Positions 35,091-45,590 of a DNA stretch of 64,000 bases are shown in pieces. The notes below the pieces were generated by a model. It had not been told where the DNA came from. It made no database searches and was given only the letters and a program-made list of their open reading frames with translations. Every line of letters starts with the position of its first letter. The stretch's first letter is position 1. The stretch spans positions 35,260-99,259 of the forward strand of contig JAPDRN010000062.1 in assembly GCA_030247855.1 (NCBI GenBank), read 5' to 3'. The DNA comes from Knufia peltigerae (taxonomy: Eukaryota; Ascomycota; Eurotiomycetes; Chaetothyriales; Trichomeriaceae). The position numbers and the translations under genes were made by a program.

Positions 35091-35814
35091 GTGGAAAAAG
35101 CATGGTCGATCTGGCGGGGTGATTGTTGTCGGTGTCTGTGCTGGCCTGCATTGTGACGCCACATGGCAGGTTACCGTTGGTCAAGATCGATCTGTTCCTC
35201 GCGGGTGATGTTGGTACAGTACGTGTAGGATCTTGGAAAAGTCCGTAGTAATGACACTCTGCTCAGGTGTTTTTCTTCGATCGTAACAGCGGTCAAGCAA
35301 AGATGCATGCGGTCGGATGTAGGCCTGATTAAGTGTCCGTATTACATTAGTTGTTGATGGGGACGAAAGTGAAAGTCGCGTGCGCGTGTTTGGCAACAAA
35401 GCCGAAGAATTGCCCGGTACCGCAGTCAGTCTAAACACCACAGAATCGACAGTGTTACCAGTCAATATGATATTAACTACCTCAGCCAAGCCAATTTTCT
35501 CTACATTGCCCATTTATTCCCTATACAATGCTTCTCTGTAATTGTCACCGTCCTTCTTGACCCCATTGTCTCATTGTCCGATTGTCTTGAGCTGTCTTAC
35601 TCGCCGAAGCAGTCGTCCTCAGGATCCTCCGTCTCCCCTTGATGCCGCCGAACCAGTCGCAGTGCAAACCCACCTGCGGTACCTTGCGTTGGTCACTCTG
35701 CACACATCCAATCAACCCTGATCGACAATACCACTGCAGATAAGCGAGCCATATGATGATCAGCCATAAAAGCCGGTGGACTTCCTGATTCTCATCACCA
35801 CCATTCCTCTTAAG
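35091..35814. other. Intergenic; sepH promoter and leader
   Basis: No gene seen. It includes the 5' region of the kinase gene. The kinase frame is open upstream to 35776 but only with a GTG codon. Confidence 0.5.
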
Positions 35815-38800
35815 ATGCCTGCTCGCACCGCCGAACCCCACGACGATGTTCCCACCGCGAGACAAGTCGAGGGTTTGGGCCTCAAGGCCAAAACACCCAA
35901 ACCTCCCGGCAGCCCTACCAAGAAAGAGGAGAGGACCAAGGCACAAGATGTAGCCGAGCTGAAGGACTACCAGTTGGGAGACTGCTTGGGTAAGGGCGCA
36001 TTCGGTTCCGTCTACCGTGCTCTGAACTGGGGCACCGGCGAAACGGTTGCGGTGAAGCAGATCAAGTTGGCAGATTTGCCCAAGAGCGAACTGAGGGTCA
36101 TCATGTTGGAAATCGACTTACTCAAGAACCTCGACCACCCCAACATTGTCAAGTACCATGGCTCGGTCAAGACCCCCGACACTCTGAACATTATATTGGA
36201 ATACTGCGAAAATGGTTCACTGCACTCCATTTCGAAGAACTTTGGTCGATTTCCCGAGAACCTGGTGGGACTTTACATGTCGCAAGTGCTTCAAGGGTTG
36301 GTCTATTTGCACGAGCAGGGCGTCATACATCGGGATATCAAGGGAGCCAACATTCTTACCACAAAGCAGGGCCTGGTCAAATTGGCCGACTTCGGCGTTG
36401 CCAGTCGCACGACCGGGCTACACGAGTCCAGCGTTGTCGGCACTCCCTACTGGATGGCACCTGAGGTGATTGAATTAACGGGTGCAACTACGGCTTCGGA
36501 TATATGGAGCTTGGGGTGTACGGTGATTGAGCTGCTGGACGGCAAACCACCATACCACACACTTCAGCCCATGCCGGCCTTGTTTCGAATAGTCAATGAT
36601 GACCATCCGCCACTTCCCCAAGGCGCCTCGCCCGGAGTGCTGGACTTCCTAATGCAGTGTTTTCAGAAAGATCCAAATCTGCGGGTGTCGGCCAAAAAGC
36701 TATTGAAACATCCATGGATCGTGAATGCGAGAAGAACAGGTTCAGACAAACCAAAAAATGCCACGGAATATACCGAAGCAGTCAAAAGTGTGCAGGAATG
36801 GAACGAAGCCCTGAGAGATTCTCCCAACAGCAACTCGATACGAAAAAATTCCAATGCGTCAACAGCTAGCCCTATCCCGGCACCGAAAGACCTTCTTCGA
36901 CCCATGAGGAACCAGGTCAAGTCGCCTGCTCCTGCGTTCAATAGAGAGGATACCACGATGCGTTTCCGCTCTTTGGAGGATGATGATAATTGGGATAACG
37001 ATTTCGTTACTGCTATATCCCCGAGCACCTTTGAACTGCCGCATCTGCGACCTCATGATAACTTTGGGGGCTTGCTATCGTCTGACAAGCTGAAGGCTTT
37101 CGCTTCCCTGGAAAATGGTGCCGGTAAGGAGAACGAAAGTGTCTTTGAAGACCAGGATTCCACATTGAAAGCGTCTTCGTTAGTAGGGAGCGAAGGCTAC
37201 AGAACGGTACGACCAGCTCCGCCGAAGAAGACCGAGAAGGGTCATGCTCGTCACAAGTCTGAAGCACCCAAACCCAGAACAAAGCCATCTCCGACACCAC
37301 GCAAAGCTTCATTGCCGTCCGCTCGCCAGACCACCAACCTCTCGAGGAGTAAACCTCCTCCGCCGAAGTTGACTGCAGATGAACCTCCCACTCGTCGTTA
37401 CCGAGAAGACTCTGTCGAAGATTTCTCGGACCTGATCAACGGTAACGAACTGACTTTGGATACAAAGCTGGGCATGATGCGCTTACACGGTGAGGGTCCC
37501 TCAAAGATTTTGAATTCGCCAAGCGTGACCGACTTGATGCAAAGTATGAGGCCGGCAAAACCTGGCGGGAGTCTCAGAAGGCCTTCGGCTCCTCGCAACA
37601 AATTGTCAATGCGAAGAACTAGGTCTTCCATTGAGATACAGCGGTTTGCCGAAAACGAAGAGGATGAAGACTTCTCAGATGTCTTTGCTCATACAAGTTC
37701 TGTTTTACAAAAGCCCGACAGCGAGGACGGCTCCGAGCTAATGCTAAATTCGAAGATATCGAATCTATCTTGGCTGCCAGACGCCGAAGACGAAGACGAT
37801 CCATTTGCACAGCTGGAAGAAGGGTTACCGGAAGTCGACCTCGAATCCAACATAGCTCGAGACAAGCATGCCCGTCTTCGGACAGATGTCGAGGCATTAG
37901 TAGGTCAATTGAAGGTCATGCAAGATGATGATGCACTACTACAGATATCTGAAGATCTCATGAACTTCTTCGACCTATTCTCAGATACGAAGAGCGTGAT
38001 TGTCAGTGCCCATGGCGTGCTTCCGATTTTGGAAATTCTCGAAGACTGTACGCGGCTGGACGTCGTCCTCAATCTCCTCAAGATCGTCAATGCACTCATT
38101 TTCAACGATGAAGATGTCCAGGAGAATCTATGCTTTGTTGGTGGTATTCCCAAAATTAACAAGTTTGCTTCGAAGAAATTCCCTAGAGAGATACGGCTTG
38201 AAGCGGCGGCCTTTGTCCGACAAATGTATCAAACATCGACCCTGATTCTCCAAATGTTTGTGAGTGCTGGAGGCCTAACAGTGCTGGTTGACTTTCTGGA
38301 AGATGACTACGACGATGACCGAGAGCTGGTCCTGATTGGTGTCAACGGCATATGGAGCGTCTTCGAATTGCAAGGGTCAACTCCAAGAAACGACTTTTGT
38401 AGGATCTTATCCCGCAATTCGGTTCTGGAACCTTTGTCCCTGGTCCTGAACAGAGTCTTGATGGAGCCATCCGAATCTGGCGATCAGAAGGAATTGGCAG
38501 ACCTGTGCGAAGGTCGTATTGCCAGCATCTTCTTTGTGTTCTCGCAGGCCGAGAACTATGTCAAAGAGCTTGTTGCAGAACGTACGGTACTCCATCGAGT
38601 CCTTAAGAACCTCAAACGCATGTCGCCGTCTCACCAGGTCACCATGTTAAAATTTATCAAGAACTTGTCGATGCTGTCCAACACGCTGGATGCTCTTCAC
38701 AACTCGAATGCAATTGACGTCTTGTCCGAGCTGTTGAGCAACAGTATGAACAAGCCACATTTTAGGGAGATGTCGAACCAGATCTTGAACACCATATACA

Positions 38801-40254
38801 ATCTCTGCCGACTGTCCAAACGACGGCAAGAGGACGCTGCATTGGTGGGCATCATCCCTATTCTCATCAAAATCGTCAAGCAGGAAAAGACGCCAGTGAA
38901 GGAGTTTGCGCTACCGATCCTGTGTGATATGGCTCATTCTACGCGAGCCGCGAGACGAGAACTTTGGCAGAACAAGGGCCTGGCGTTCTATGTGTCGTTG
39001 CTGTCCGACCCATACTGGCAGGTCACAGCCCTCGATGCTATTTTCACATGGTTGCAAGAAGAAACTGCCAGAGTTGAAGACCACTTGCTCGAGAACCAGA
39101 ACTTTGCGACCGCGATCATCGCTGCCCTGACAAGCAGCAAATCCACCTCATTCGAGAACCTCTTGGAGCCCCTGCAGAAGCTGCTGCGGCTGTCACCGCC
39201 TCTTGCTGCGTCCATGGCCCGAAGTCCTCCTCTGTTCGATACCCTCGGCCAGAAGTTGAGCCACAATAAACCTGCCATCCGTCTAAATCTGCTCCGCATC
39301 ATCGGTAGTATCTGCGACTCGACCGAAGAAGGCTGTTTCCTGCTTGACCAATACGGTCTGTATGACGTTGTCCGAGAGTTGTCGTACTCGGACTCTGCAG
39401 TTCTCGTGCGCAGCATGGCAGGAGACCTCATCCGGTCATGTGAAGAAAGTGATAACGTCAGCATCAAAAGTGGCCAGGGGGCCTCTGTGGCGCCCACCGC
39501 CGGTCGACGAAAACACCCAGGCTTTCAAAGACGAACGAGCTCGACAACTCCGCCGCACCTACTGGAACGTCAGATGAGCATGCCGACGTCACCCCAGCTG
39601 GGCCGCTCCGAACGGGCAAGCATGAACATGTACGATCCTCCAGGCGCTCAAACACCCAGACGGCAACGTAATGGTGTTTATGTCAATGGCACGAGTGTGA
39701 TGCGACCAGCCAGCCGAGACGGATCTACGTATGTGAGGGAGAACTCCCCTGCGTTTGCCATGCCGAGCCTCACGCGGGCCAACACTGCGAGCGCCGTTTC
39801 GGAAGTGAACATCAACAAGAGCCGCTTGCCACGACAGTCGACCATCGGCACCGGCATCGCCACTGGCCAACATCGCCTGTCTAGACAGAGCACACGAGAG
39901 AGCATGGTGGGGTCGATGCGCAATTCCGCGTCGACGTCAAGCTCTGCCGAAAAGGAAACAACAACCTCTCGCTCGCAACATCACAGTAACAGCAGCGCAA
40001 GCGGGACACCCATCACCCTCACGCCGGTGGCCGAGGCTAGGATGCGAAGAGAAGCTCGTCACGCACATTCGAGTAGTTTGAGCAGTAGTAACGGGAACAA
40101 TGGTTTTGTGAGACTTGGCCCGAGACAACAACAAGGCGGCGCCGGTGCTGGTTCTGGCACAGGTTCTGGGAATGGTCCCGGTCAGGTCGAAGTCACTATA
40201 AACAGGAGGACGACGGCGAGGAGACAGAACCCAAGTGATGATCGGTGGGGTTAA
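35815..40254 (+). CDS. sepH: Septation initiation network kinase (SepH / Cdc7 type)
   Basis: A Ser/Thr kinase of the STE/MAP3K-like Cdc7-SepH family, part of the septation initiation network that starts cytokinesis from the spindle pole bodies. A single 1,479-residue exon from the ATG at 35815. The kinase domain spans about residues 52-302: glycine loop LGKGAFGSVY, ATP Lys81 in VAVKQI, catalytic Asp174 in HRDIKGAN, Asp192 of DFG, activation-segment end GTPYWMAPE. A long Ser/Pro-rich linker follows (about 320-650, with EDFSDLINGNE and a second EDFSDVF motif). Then comes an ARM/HEAT-like helical region (about 680-1200), as in fungal Cdc7/SepH. The tail is basic, Ser/Arg/Gly-rich and low in complexity, ending in a Gly-rich run. 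It is somewhat longer than the Aspergillus protein, through the disordered parts. Absence of introns over 4.4 kb is notable for this window. Confidence 0.95.
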   Translation: MPARTAEPHDDVPTARQVEGLGLKAKTPKPPGSPTKKEERTKAQDVAELKDYQLGDCLGKGAFGSVYRALNWGTGETVAVKQIKLADLPKSELRVIMLEIDLLKNLDHPNIVKYHGSVKTPDTLNIILEYCENGSLHSISKNFGRFPENLVGLYMSQVLQGLVYLHEQGVIHRDIKGANILTTKQGLVKLADFGVASRTTGLHESSVVGTPYWMAPEVIELTGATTASDIWSLGCTVIELLDGKPPYHTLQPMPALFRIVNDDHPPLPQGASPGVLDFLMQCFQKDPNLRVSAKKLLKHPWIVNARRTGSDKPKNATEYTEAVKSVQEWNEALRDSPNSNSIRKNSNASTASPIPAPKDLLRPMRNQVKSPAPAFNREDTTMRFRSLEDDDNWDNDFVTAISPSTFELPHLRPHDNFGGLLSSDKLKAFASLENGAGKENESVFEDQDSTLKASSLVGSEGYRTVRPAPPKKTEKGHARHKSEAPKPRTKPSPTPRKASLPSARQTTNLSRSKPPPPKLTADEPPTRRYREDSVEDFSDLINGNELTLDTKLGMMRLHGEGPSKILNSPSVTDLMQSMRPAKPGGSLRRPSAPRNKLSMRRTRSSIEIQRFAENEEDEDFSDVFAHTSSVLQKPDSEDGSELMLNSKISNLSWLPDAEDEDDPFAQLEEGLPEVDLESNIARDKHARLRTDVEALVGQLKVMQDDDALLQISEDLMNFFDLFSDTKSVIVSAHGVLPILEILEDCTRLDVVLNLLKIVNALIFNDEDVQENLCFVGGIPKINKFASKKFPREIRLEAAAFVRQMYQTSTLILQMFVSAGGLTVLVDFLEDDYDDDRELVLIGVNGIWSVFELQGSTPRNDFCRILSRNSVLEPLSLVLNRVLMEPSESGDQKELADLCEGRIASIFFVFSQAENYVKELVAERTVLHRVLKNLKRMSPSHQVTMLKFIKNLSMLSNTLDALHNSNAIDVLSELLSNSMNKPHFREMSNQILNTIYNLCRLSKRRQEDAALVGIIPILIKIVKQEKTPVKEFALPILCDMAHSTRAARRELWQNKGLAFYVSLLSDPYWQVTALDAIFTWLQEETARVEDHLLENQNFATAIIAALTSSKSTSFENLLEPLQKLLRLSPPLAASMARSPPLFDTLGQKLSHNKPAIRLNLLRIIGSICDSTEEGCFLLDQYGLYDVVRELSYSDSAVLVRSMAGDLIRSCEESDNVSIKSGQGASVAPTAGRRKHPGFQRRTSSTTPPHLLERQMSMPTSPQLGRSERASMNMYDPPGAQTPRRQRNGVYVNGTSVMRPASRDGSTYVRENSPAFAMPSLTRANTASAVSEVNINKSRLPRQSTIGTGIATGQHRLSRQSTRESMVGSMRNSASTSSSAEKETTTSRSQHHSNSSASGTPITLTPVAEARMRREARHAHSSSLSSSNGNNGFVRLGPRQQQGGAGAGSGTGSGNGPGQVEVTINRRTTARRQNPSDDRWG

Positions 40255-41919
40255 AAGAAAAAGACTTTGTTCCTTGCTGCCCTTTACGTACCTACCTCTT
40301 GAAAAACACCTTGGACTTCCTAGCGGGACCTTGGTTTTTTTTTTCCCCGCGAAGAGATGTGCAAGACCAAGACAAGACAAGACCTGGAAGACAACGTATG
40401 GAGTGAGATGACACTCGAAGTGATGTAATAACATGCTGAAGTATAGTAGTATACGATTCTTCTTTTTTGTTTGTCCTTTGTTTTGTGATGTAGATGTTTT
40501 GTCGGCTTCTCAGGGAAAAGAGAGAGTGTGTGTATAGGTATGTATGTGTGGTTGTGTGTTTCGTCATCGATGCGACTACGGCCGCAACAGCTTTTACGAA
40601 ATTACCCAGTACGCGGCCAAAGTGAAAGAGGACGAAGTGATCGAGAAAGATATGCACCTAACCTCCTACTGGTACTGGTACTGGTACTGGTAGGGATATG
40701 GATGGGGACGACGTTTTTCGTGTTTCACTTTTTTTTCCCTTGTCGACTTTTCTTCGTCCGAGAAACGGCCGGGCGGCCAGTCCAGGTCAAAATAGTATTG
40801 ATTACAAATTGTGTTGTGTTCTTTTTTTTTGGACTTACTGTATCTACCTTGAACCTACCTAGGTAGGTCATAATACGGAGTACCTCACTACCTGTACCTG
40901 CGATACCTGGTCAAAGGGGGATCGAGTACAGTACTAGTATCTACATCCCTCCAACGATCCTCAGGAATGTTGTACGTATGAAAAGGAGGGAGTACCGCGT
41001 ACGTACTGGTTGGTGTTCGTACGAGTGACAACTCACAAAGCACGAAGTCACACCCTCGCACATGCGCAAGTCCCAAAGATCTACTGTAAGGTAAGCTACC
41101 TCAGGTTGGGGAAGATGTCGTCGGTACTTTGTGACGTTCTGGCCGATGCGTGTTGTGGTTATCATCCGCGGGCCGTGGCATGGAACCCAGGGGGAGCGTC
41201 ATTGAAAAAAATACTGCCACCACCAAATTATATCCCATAAACTGTCATACCAGGTAAGACAGGTATCCATAAAAATGAGTTGGATCCCTGGAATATGGAT
41301 CGTTACGGAGTTCCTCGTCCGAGATCTTCGCGCCGCACCCCCCGTCCTCGTTACCGGCAAAGGTGTATGATATCACGGACCAGGGACACGGACCAAAGGC
41401 CCTTGATGGTATCGACCCTGGCCAAAATTTTTTATATATCTGGGTCTTTGAGAAAGTTTTCGTGTGTCCAGGCGTCACCCTTTCATGACGAATTTGCTCC
41501 GAGGCTTTTCAACTCACCGCCGAAACAAGGACCAATACCGTTGTCCATCGTACGCAATGATTCGTGACCGTGATTGTTGGACGCGAACTCCATCGTCCCA
41601 AGACACAGATAAGAGCCACATGGTGACCAGGCGAAGTGGAGAAATCTTTTTTGGAAGCTGTGGTGACATATCCCGGAAAACGTGGGCATCTAATAAATCC
41701 GGTACCATCCTGAAGCCTTCAGACATGATTCATCAAAGTCCGCAATCGCCGCTCAAAGAAGATGAGAGAAAGAGAATATAAAATCTTCTTCTTCGTGTGG
41801 CGGTGAGTAGATATGATCCTTCGTGACCCAGATAAGACTTCTTCTTTTCGCTCTTCAATTTTTCTCGCATCATAATCACACTTTGTAGACACCCACTTCT
41901 GACTTCTTTGCCGTTCACC
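40255..41919. other. Intergenic, 1.7 kb, repeat-rich
   Basis: Contains the sepH 3' region, a (TACTGG)x4 array, a perfect 16-bp palindrome ACCTACCTAGGTAGGT (40853-40868), TACGGAGTA at 40874-40882 and the promoter of the alcohol dehydrogenase gene. No gene supported. Confidence 0.55.
40667..40690. repeat. Tandem repeat (TACTGG)x4
   Basis: Four perfect hexamer copies downstream of sepH, in non-coding DNA. Confidence 0.9.
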
Positions 41920-43110
41920 ATGTCCGCGGATTACAAGTTTCAAGGATGGCTGGGCCTTGACGCAGAGTCTGTCAATGGCAAGATGGTGTGGAAGGAGTAC
42001 GAACCAAAGCCGTTCGAGGAGACAGACGTCGACATCAAGATCACCCATTCCGGCGTATGCGGGTCAGACATTCATACTCTCCGCTCTGGCTGGTACCCCA
42101 GTGACTACCCGGTCTGCGTCGGGCACGAAATCGTCGGCCATGCGGTCCGCGTTGGTTCCAAGGTCACTGACATCAAGGTCGGCGACAGAGTCGGTGTTGG
42201 CGCTCAGGCTGGAGCTTGCATGAATCAAAAGGGTGACTGTGAAGCATGCGCAGATGGCCTGCAACAACACTGCCCACACATGGTGCAGACTTACAACTCC
42301 AGGTGGCCGGATGGAAGCAAATCTTATGGTGGTTACGCCGATTACTGGAGAGGAAGTTCTGATTTCGTCATTCCAATTCCCGACGGCATACCGTCTGATG
42401 AAGCAGCGCCAATGCTCTGCGGTGGTGTAAGAATTGCCCCTTAGTGTACCTCGGTTGCACTTGTCGCTTCCCATATACTGACGGTGTTCCCCAGATCACG
42501 GCCTTTTCTCCTCTCACACAAAATGGTGCTGGGCCGGGAAAGAAAGTCGGCATCATTGGCATCGGCGGGTTAGGGCATTTTGGTATTCTCGGAGCCAAAG
42601 CTCTGGGATGCAGCAAAGTCGTCGCCATCTCCCGAACTTCGGCCAAAAAGGCCGACGCATTGAAGATGGGTGCTGATGACTTTATCGCCACGGATGAGGA
42701 AGGAGACTGGGCTACCAAGCATGCTGGTACTCTCGATATCATTGTCTCAACAGGTGAGTTCCGAGGTTGCCAGAATCAAGTAAGCTGCTGACACGACAAA
42801 AGTGTCTTCGCCAAAAATGCCACTCCAGCAATATCTTCAGCTTTTGAGATTGCAGGGGAAATTTGTCCAAGTTGGAGCACCCGAAGATGTCGTTCCCCCG
42901 ATCAACATGTTCGCGTTGATTGCCAAACGGGTTTCCGTCGCCGGAAGCTTGATTGGTTCCCCTCAAGATATCAAAAACATGTTGAAGTTGTTTGTTGAAA
43001 AGGGTGTGCATACGTGGAACAATAATGTCCCGATGAAAGATGCGAACAAGGCCATTGTTGATATGGACGCTGGGAAAGCCAGGTATCGTTATGTCCTCGT
43101 CAACGAGTAG
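41920..43110 (+). CDS. Zinc alcohol dehydrogenase, CAD/ADH6 type
   Basis: A medium-chain NADP(H)-dependent alcohol dehydrogenase of the cinnamyl-alcohol-dehydrogenase/ADH6-7 group, which reduces a wide range of aliphatic and aromatic aldehydes. Three exons (41920-42426, 42495-42753, 42803-43110) give 357 residues. Splicing gives LCGGITAFSPL and IIVSTVSSPKMPL, both expected. Catalytic zinc ligands are Cys47 (SGVCGSD), His69-Glu70 (VGHE) and the Cys of PMLCGG. The structural zinc loop is GACMNQKGDCEACADGLQQHC (four Cys). The Rossmann motif is GIGGLGHFG, followed by SRTSAKK, which suits NADP(H). Length matches the family. It stands at the left edge of the putative catabolic region and could reduce or oxidise an aromatic aldehyde or alcohol, but such enzymes also occur alone. 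Confidence 0.92.
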
Positions 43111-43964
43111 AAGGGACAGTAGCTGTATGGCTTAAGGGTTAGTTTACGAGGAGTTGTAGCCATACAGAGGATTTGCCGGAGTCAACAAAACTATCAAGGT
43201 TACACATAATGACCAAAGTTCAGCAGTCTGAGATCTGGATAGATAGGTCAATGGAAATTTCCTCGTACCCGATGGATCTCGCCTAGCAGTATTCACGTCG
43301 AGTAGCATTGCAGACCAAAGATCTTCAAGTCGTGGATCTGATCGATGGTGTACAGTCGTCTCCTCCGAGTTGAGATGAATAAGACCTGTCATCTGTCTCA
43401 TCGATGACAGGCACATATCATGTTAAGTCCCTGTTTGCAAGCGCCACGACAAGGTATTGAGCAGGGGGAAAAGGAGATGTGAAAACAAGGCCTCAGAAGA
43501 AGGTGCTTACGTCGTGTTGTTTTACCCTGATTTGGCCTTGACACGTGATCGGTTGATACCAGCTCCGATCGGCCAAGTATCCATTCAACTTCACTATCTC
43601 CTATATCAAGTGGCAACTAGAGATCTAGAGCTCAAGTCTTACCGACAAGATGGAAAAGCCCGAGGCCGGTACATTGACTCCTAATCTAACTCCCCTTCCC
43701 CGGCAAAGAAGCGGAGATGATTCCTGGGGTAAAACAACCGGCTTGTTTCTGACATTGAAGCCCCCATATTCTGATTATGACAAACAAATACCTAGGTACA
43801 AATATTTAATCCATTGCACATTCGGTTATTGGGAGTTTTCATGTTCTTTGGACATGATAGGTATCCTCGTAAACGCTCTAGGATTTTGGAAGAAGTCATC
43901 ATAAGAGCTACCCAAGCAAGACATCCCACTCTTTATATTCTCATAGGGATTCAGCATTCTCAAA
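43111..43964. other. Intergenic
   Basis: About 850 bp with no supportable gene; contains the ADH 3' region and the promoter of the hydrolase gene. Confidence 0.5.
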
Positions 43965-44802
43965 ATGGTGCAAAACGCCAATGCCAGTACCGATCCTGAG
44001 CCAACAGTTGTCATTATTCCTGGCTCATTTTCGCCCGCGTATTTCTACGACAAGATCGTTGGCCAGCTCCGGGACAATGGTATCGAGGCTGCGGCGTACG
44101 ACCTTCCCTCAGCCAGCCGGACACCTCCTCAACCCGCGGCCACGTTGACCGATGACGCTGCCTTCTTCCACGACGTTGCGCAGAAAATCGCCGACCAGGG
44201 CAAGGACGTCGTTTTTGTCACGCATTCTTATGGAGGCGTAGTTGGTACGGAAGCCTCGAAGGGTTTGACGAAAGCGGAGCGTAAAGCGGCCGGTAAAGAG
44301 GGTGGTCTGGTCAGAATAGTGTACGTTACTTCGGTGGTACCGCCAGTTGGAAAGTCGTTGGCCGATGTAATGGGGGACCTAGTGCCGGCGTATTTGAAGG
44401 TCGAGGTAAGATCGCCGCCACATTTGACCACGGCGAGGCTCACACGTTGGACAGGGCGAATACATGAGACACGAACCGCCCGAGGAGAGCGCACGGTTGA
44501 CGTTCTCGGATCTGCCGCCAGAAGTAGGGATCGACTGGGTCAAGAAAATGCCTTTGCACTCAGCCCCGAGTTTCGCTAACAAATTGACACATCCGGGGTA
44601 CAATCATGTCCCGGTGTCGTGGATATTCTGTGAGGACGATCTCATCCTGGTTCCGGAATTTCAACGGAAGTGCATCGAGATGATCGAGAAAGAGAGTGGC
44701 AACAAAGTCGATGTGTACAACCTCAAGACAGGGCATTGTCCCAACGCGAGTGCCGGGTTGGAGACAGCGATGCTCATAACTCAGGCGTTAAAGGTAGCTT
44801 GA
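43965..44802 (+). CDS. Alpha/beta hydrolase, small, cytosolic type
   Basis: A serine hydrolase of the alpha/beta fold (AB_hydrolase_6-like group, related to plant methylesterases and bacterial aromatic-ester or lactone hydrolases); the substrate is unknown. Two exons (43965-44405 and 44455-44802, 49-nt intron) give 262 residues. It has the oxyanion strand VVIIPGSFSPAYFYDK, the nucleophile elbow VTHSYGG (Ser88), an acidic residue in FCEDDLIL (208/209) and a His in KTGHCPN (241), so a full triad can be proposed. There is no signal peptide and no membrane segment. The gene lies between the CAD-type dehydrogenase and the bZIP gene. Confidence 0.88.
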
Positions 44803-44886
44803 GATTGTGACGGAAAAAAAAGTAGTGTTACTTCCGAACTAACAGGATCAGAGGAGAAGTTGTAGTGATCTCTTGCGTCGGGTGAA

Positions 44887-45590
44887 TCAGTAAAATAGAT
44901 AGCCCCATTTGGCAGAAAACTCATGACCTATTTTCCACGCAGAAGGATCCCAAGACGCCATCCGGCCGTCGACCGTGAAGCTCGTGAGACAGAACAAGTC
45001 GCCCAAGAACTCTTCTTCGTCGATGATACTGAGCAGTGTAATCATGTTATCGCGCATTTTAGGGAACGGAAATCGATCGATCCACTGCGGGTGAATGGTT
45101 GTAAGCTGCAGGGGAGTCGGGCGCAACGAATCTGGGATCTCTTCACCGAAAGGTCTCGACTTCGAGGCGAAGCTGATGGAGCATGTCAGTCCCATCATGG
45201 CGCCATTGTGGAAAAGCGCGGCGTATACAGAGGCAGGAGTGGTGGTGTGCACGCAAGTATCGGGCTTTGTTGATAGTCCGACAATCGCCTGCAAGCCGGT
45301 CGGTGATCGAGGCACTGGCGTCACCAACGATTGCAGCAACATTTCTTCGTCGGCCTCATTGTTCGACTCGGAGGTTTCGCTAGAGCCACGGTCCGGAGAT
45401 GGAAGACTGATCTTTTTGGCTTCTGCTAAGCGTTTCCCTGTCGTTACCAGTCAGCGAGGCTTACGTGAAATACCTCAGCAGTTGTCAACCGACGTCGCGC
45501 CCTCTGTGCTAGTCTGTCCTGTATCTGTTTTCTCTTCCGTGGATCCTCCACGCCATACCAGTTGTTGTCCTCGATCTTGGCTCTCCCCAT
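44887..45590 (-). CDS. bZIP-like transcription factor with DUF3425 domain
   Basis: A fungal regulator of the bZIP-DUF3425 type. Exon 1 (45590-45494) carries the basic region, DPRKRKQIQDRLAQRAR, which has the shape of the DNA-contact helix (NxxxxxR-like, with Asp in place of the usual Asn). Exon 2 (45437-44887) carries the C-terminal domain, with HPQWIDRFPFPKMRDNMI, a hallmark of DUF3425. Joining gives 215 residues. The donor GTCGGT is weak, so the exact junction is uncertain; it is the only one I found that keeps RRKRLAEAKK in frame with a normal 56-nt intron and a GCTGAC branch site. No leucine heptads follow the basic region, so dimerisation must be by other means or is lost. It is transcribed towards the hydrolase gene; their 3' ends are only about 85 bp apart. 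Confidence 0.78.
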
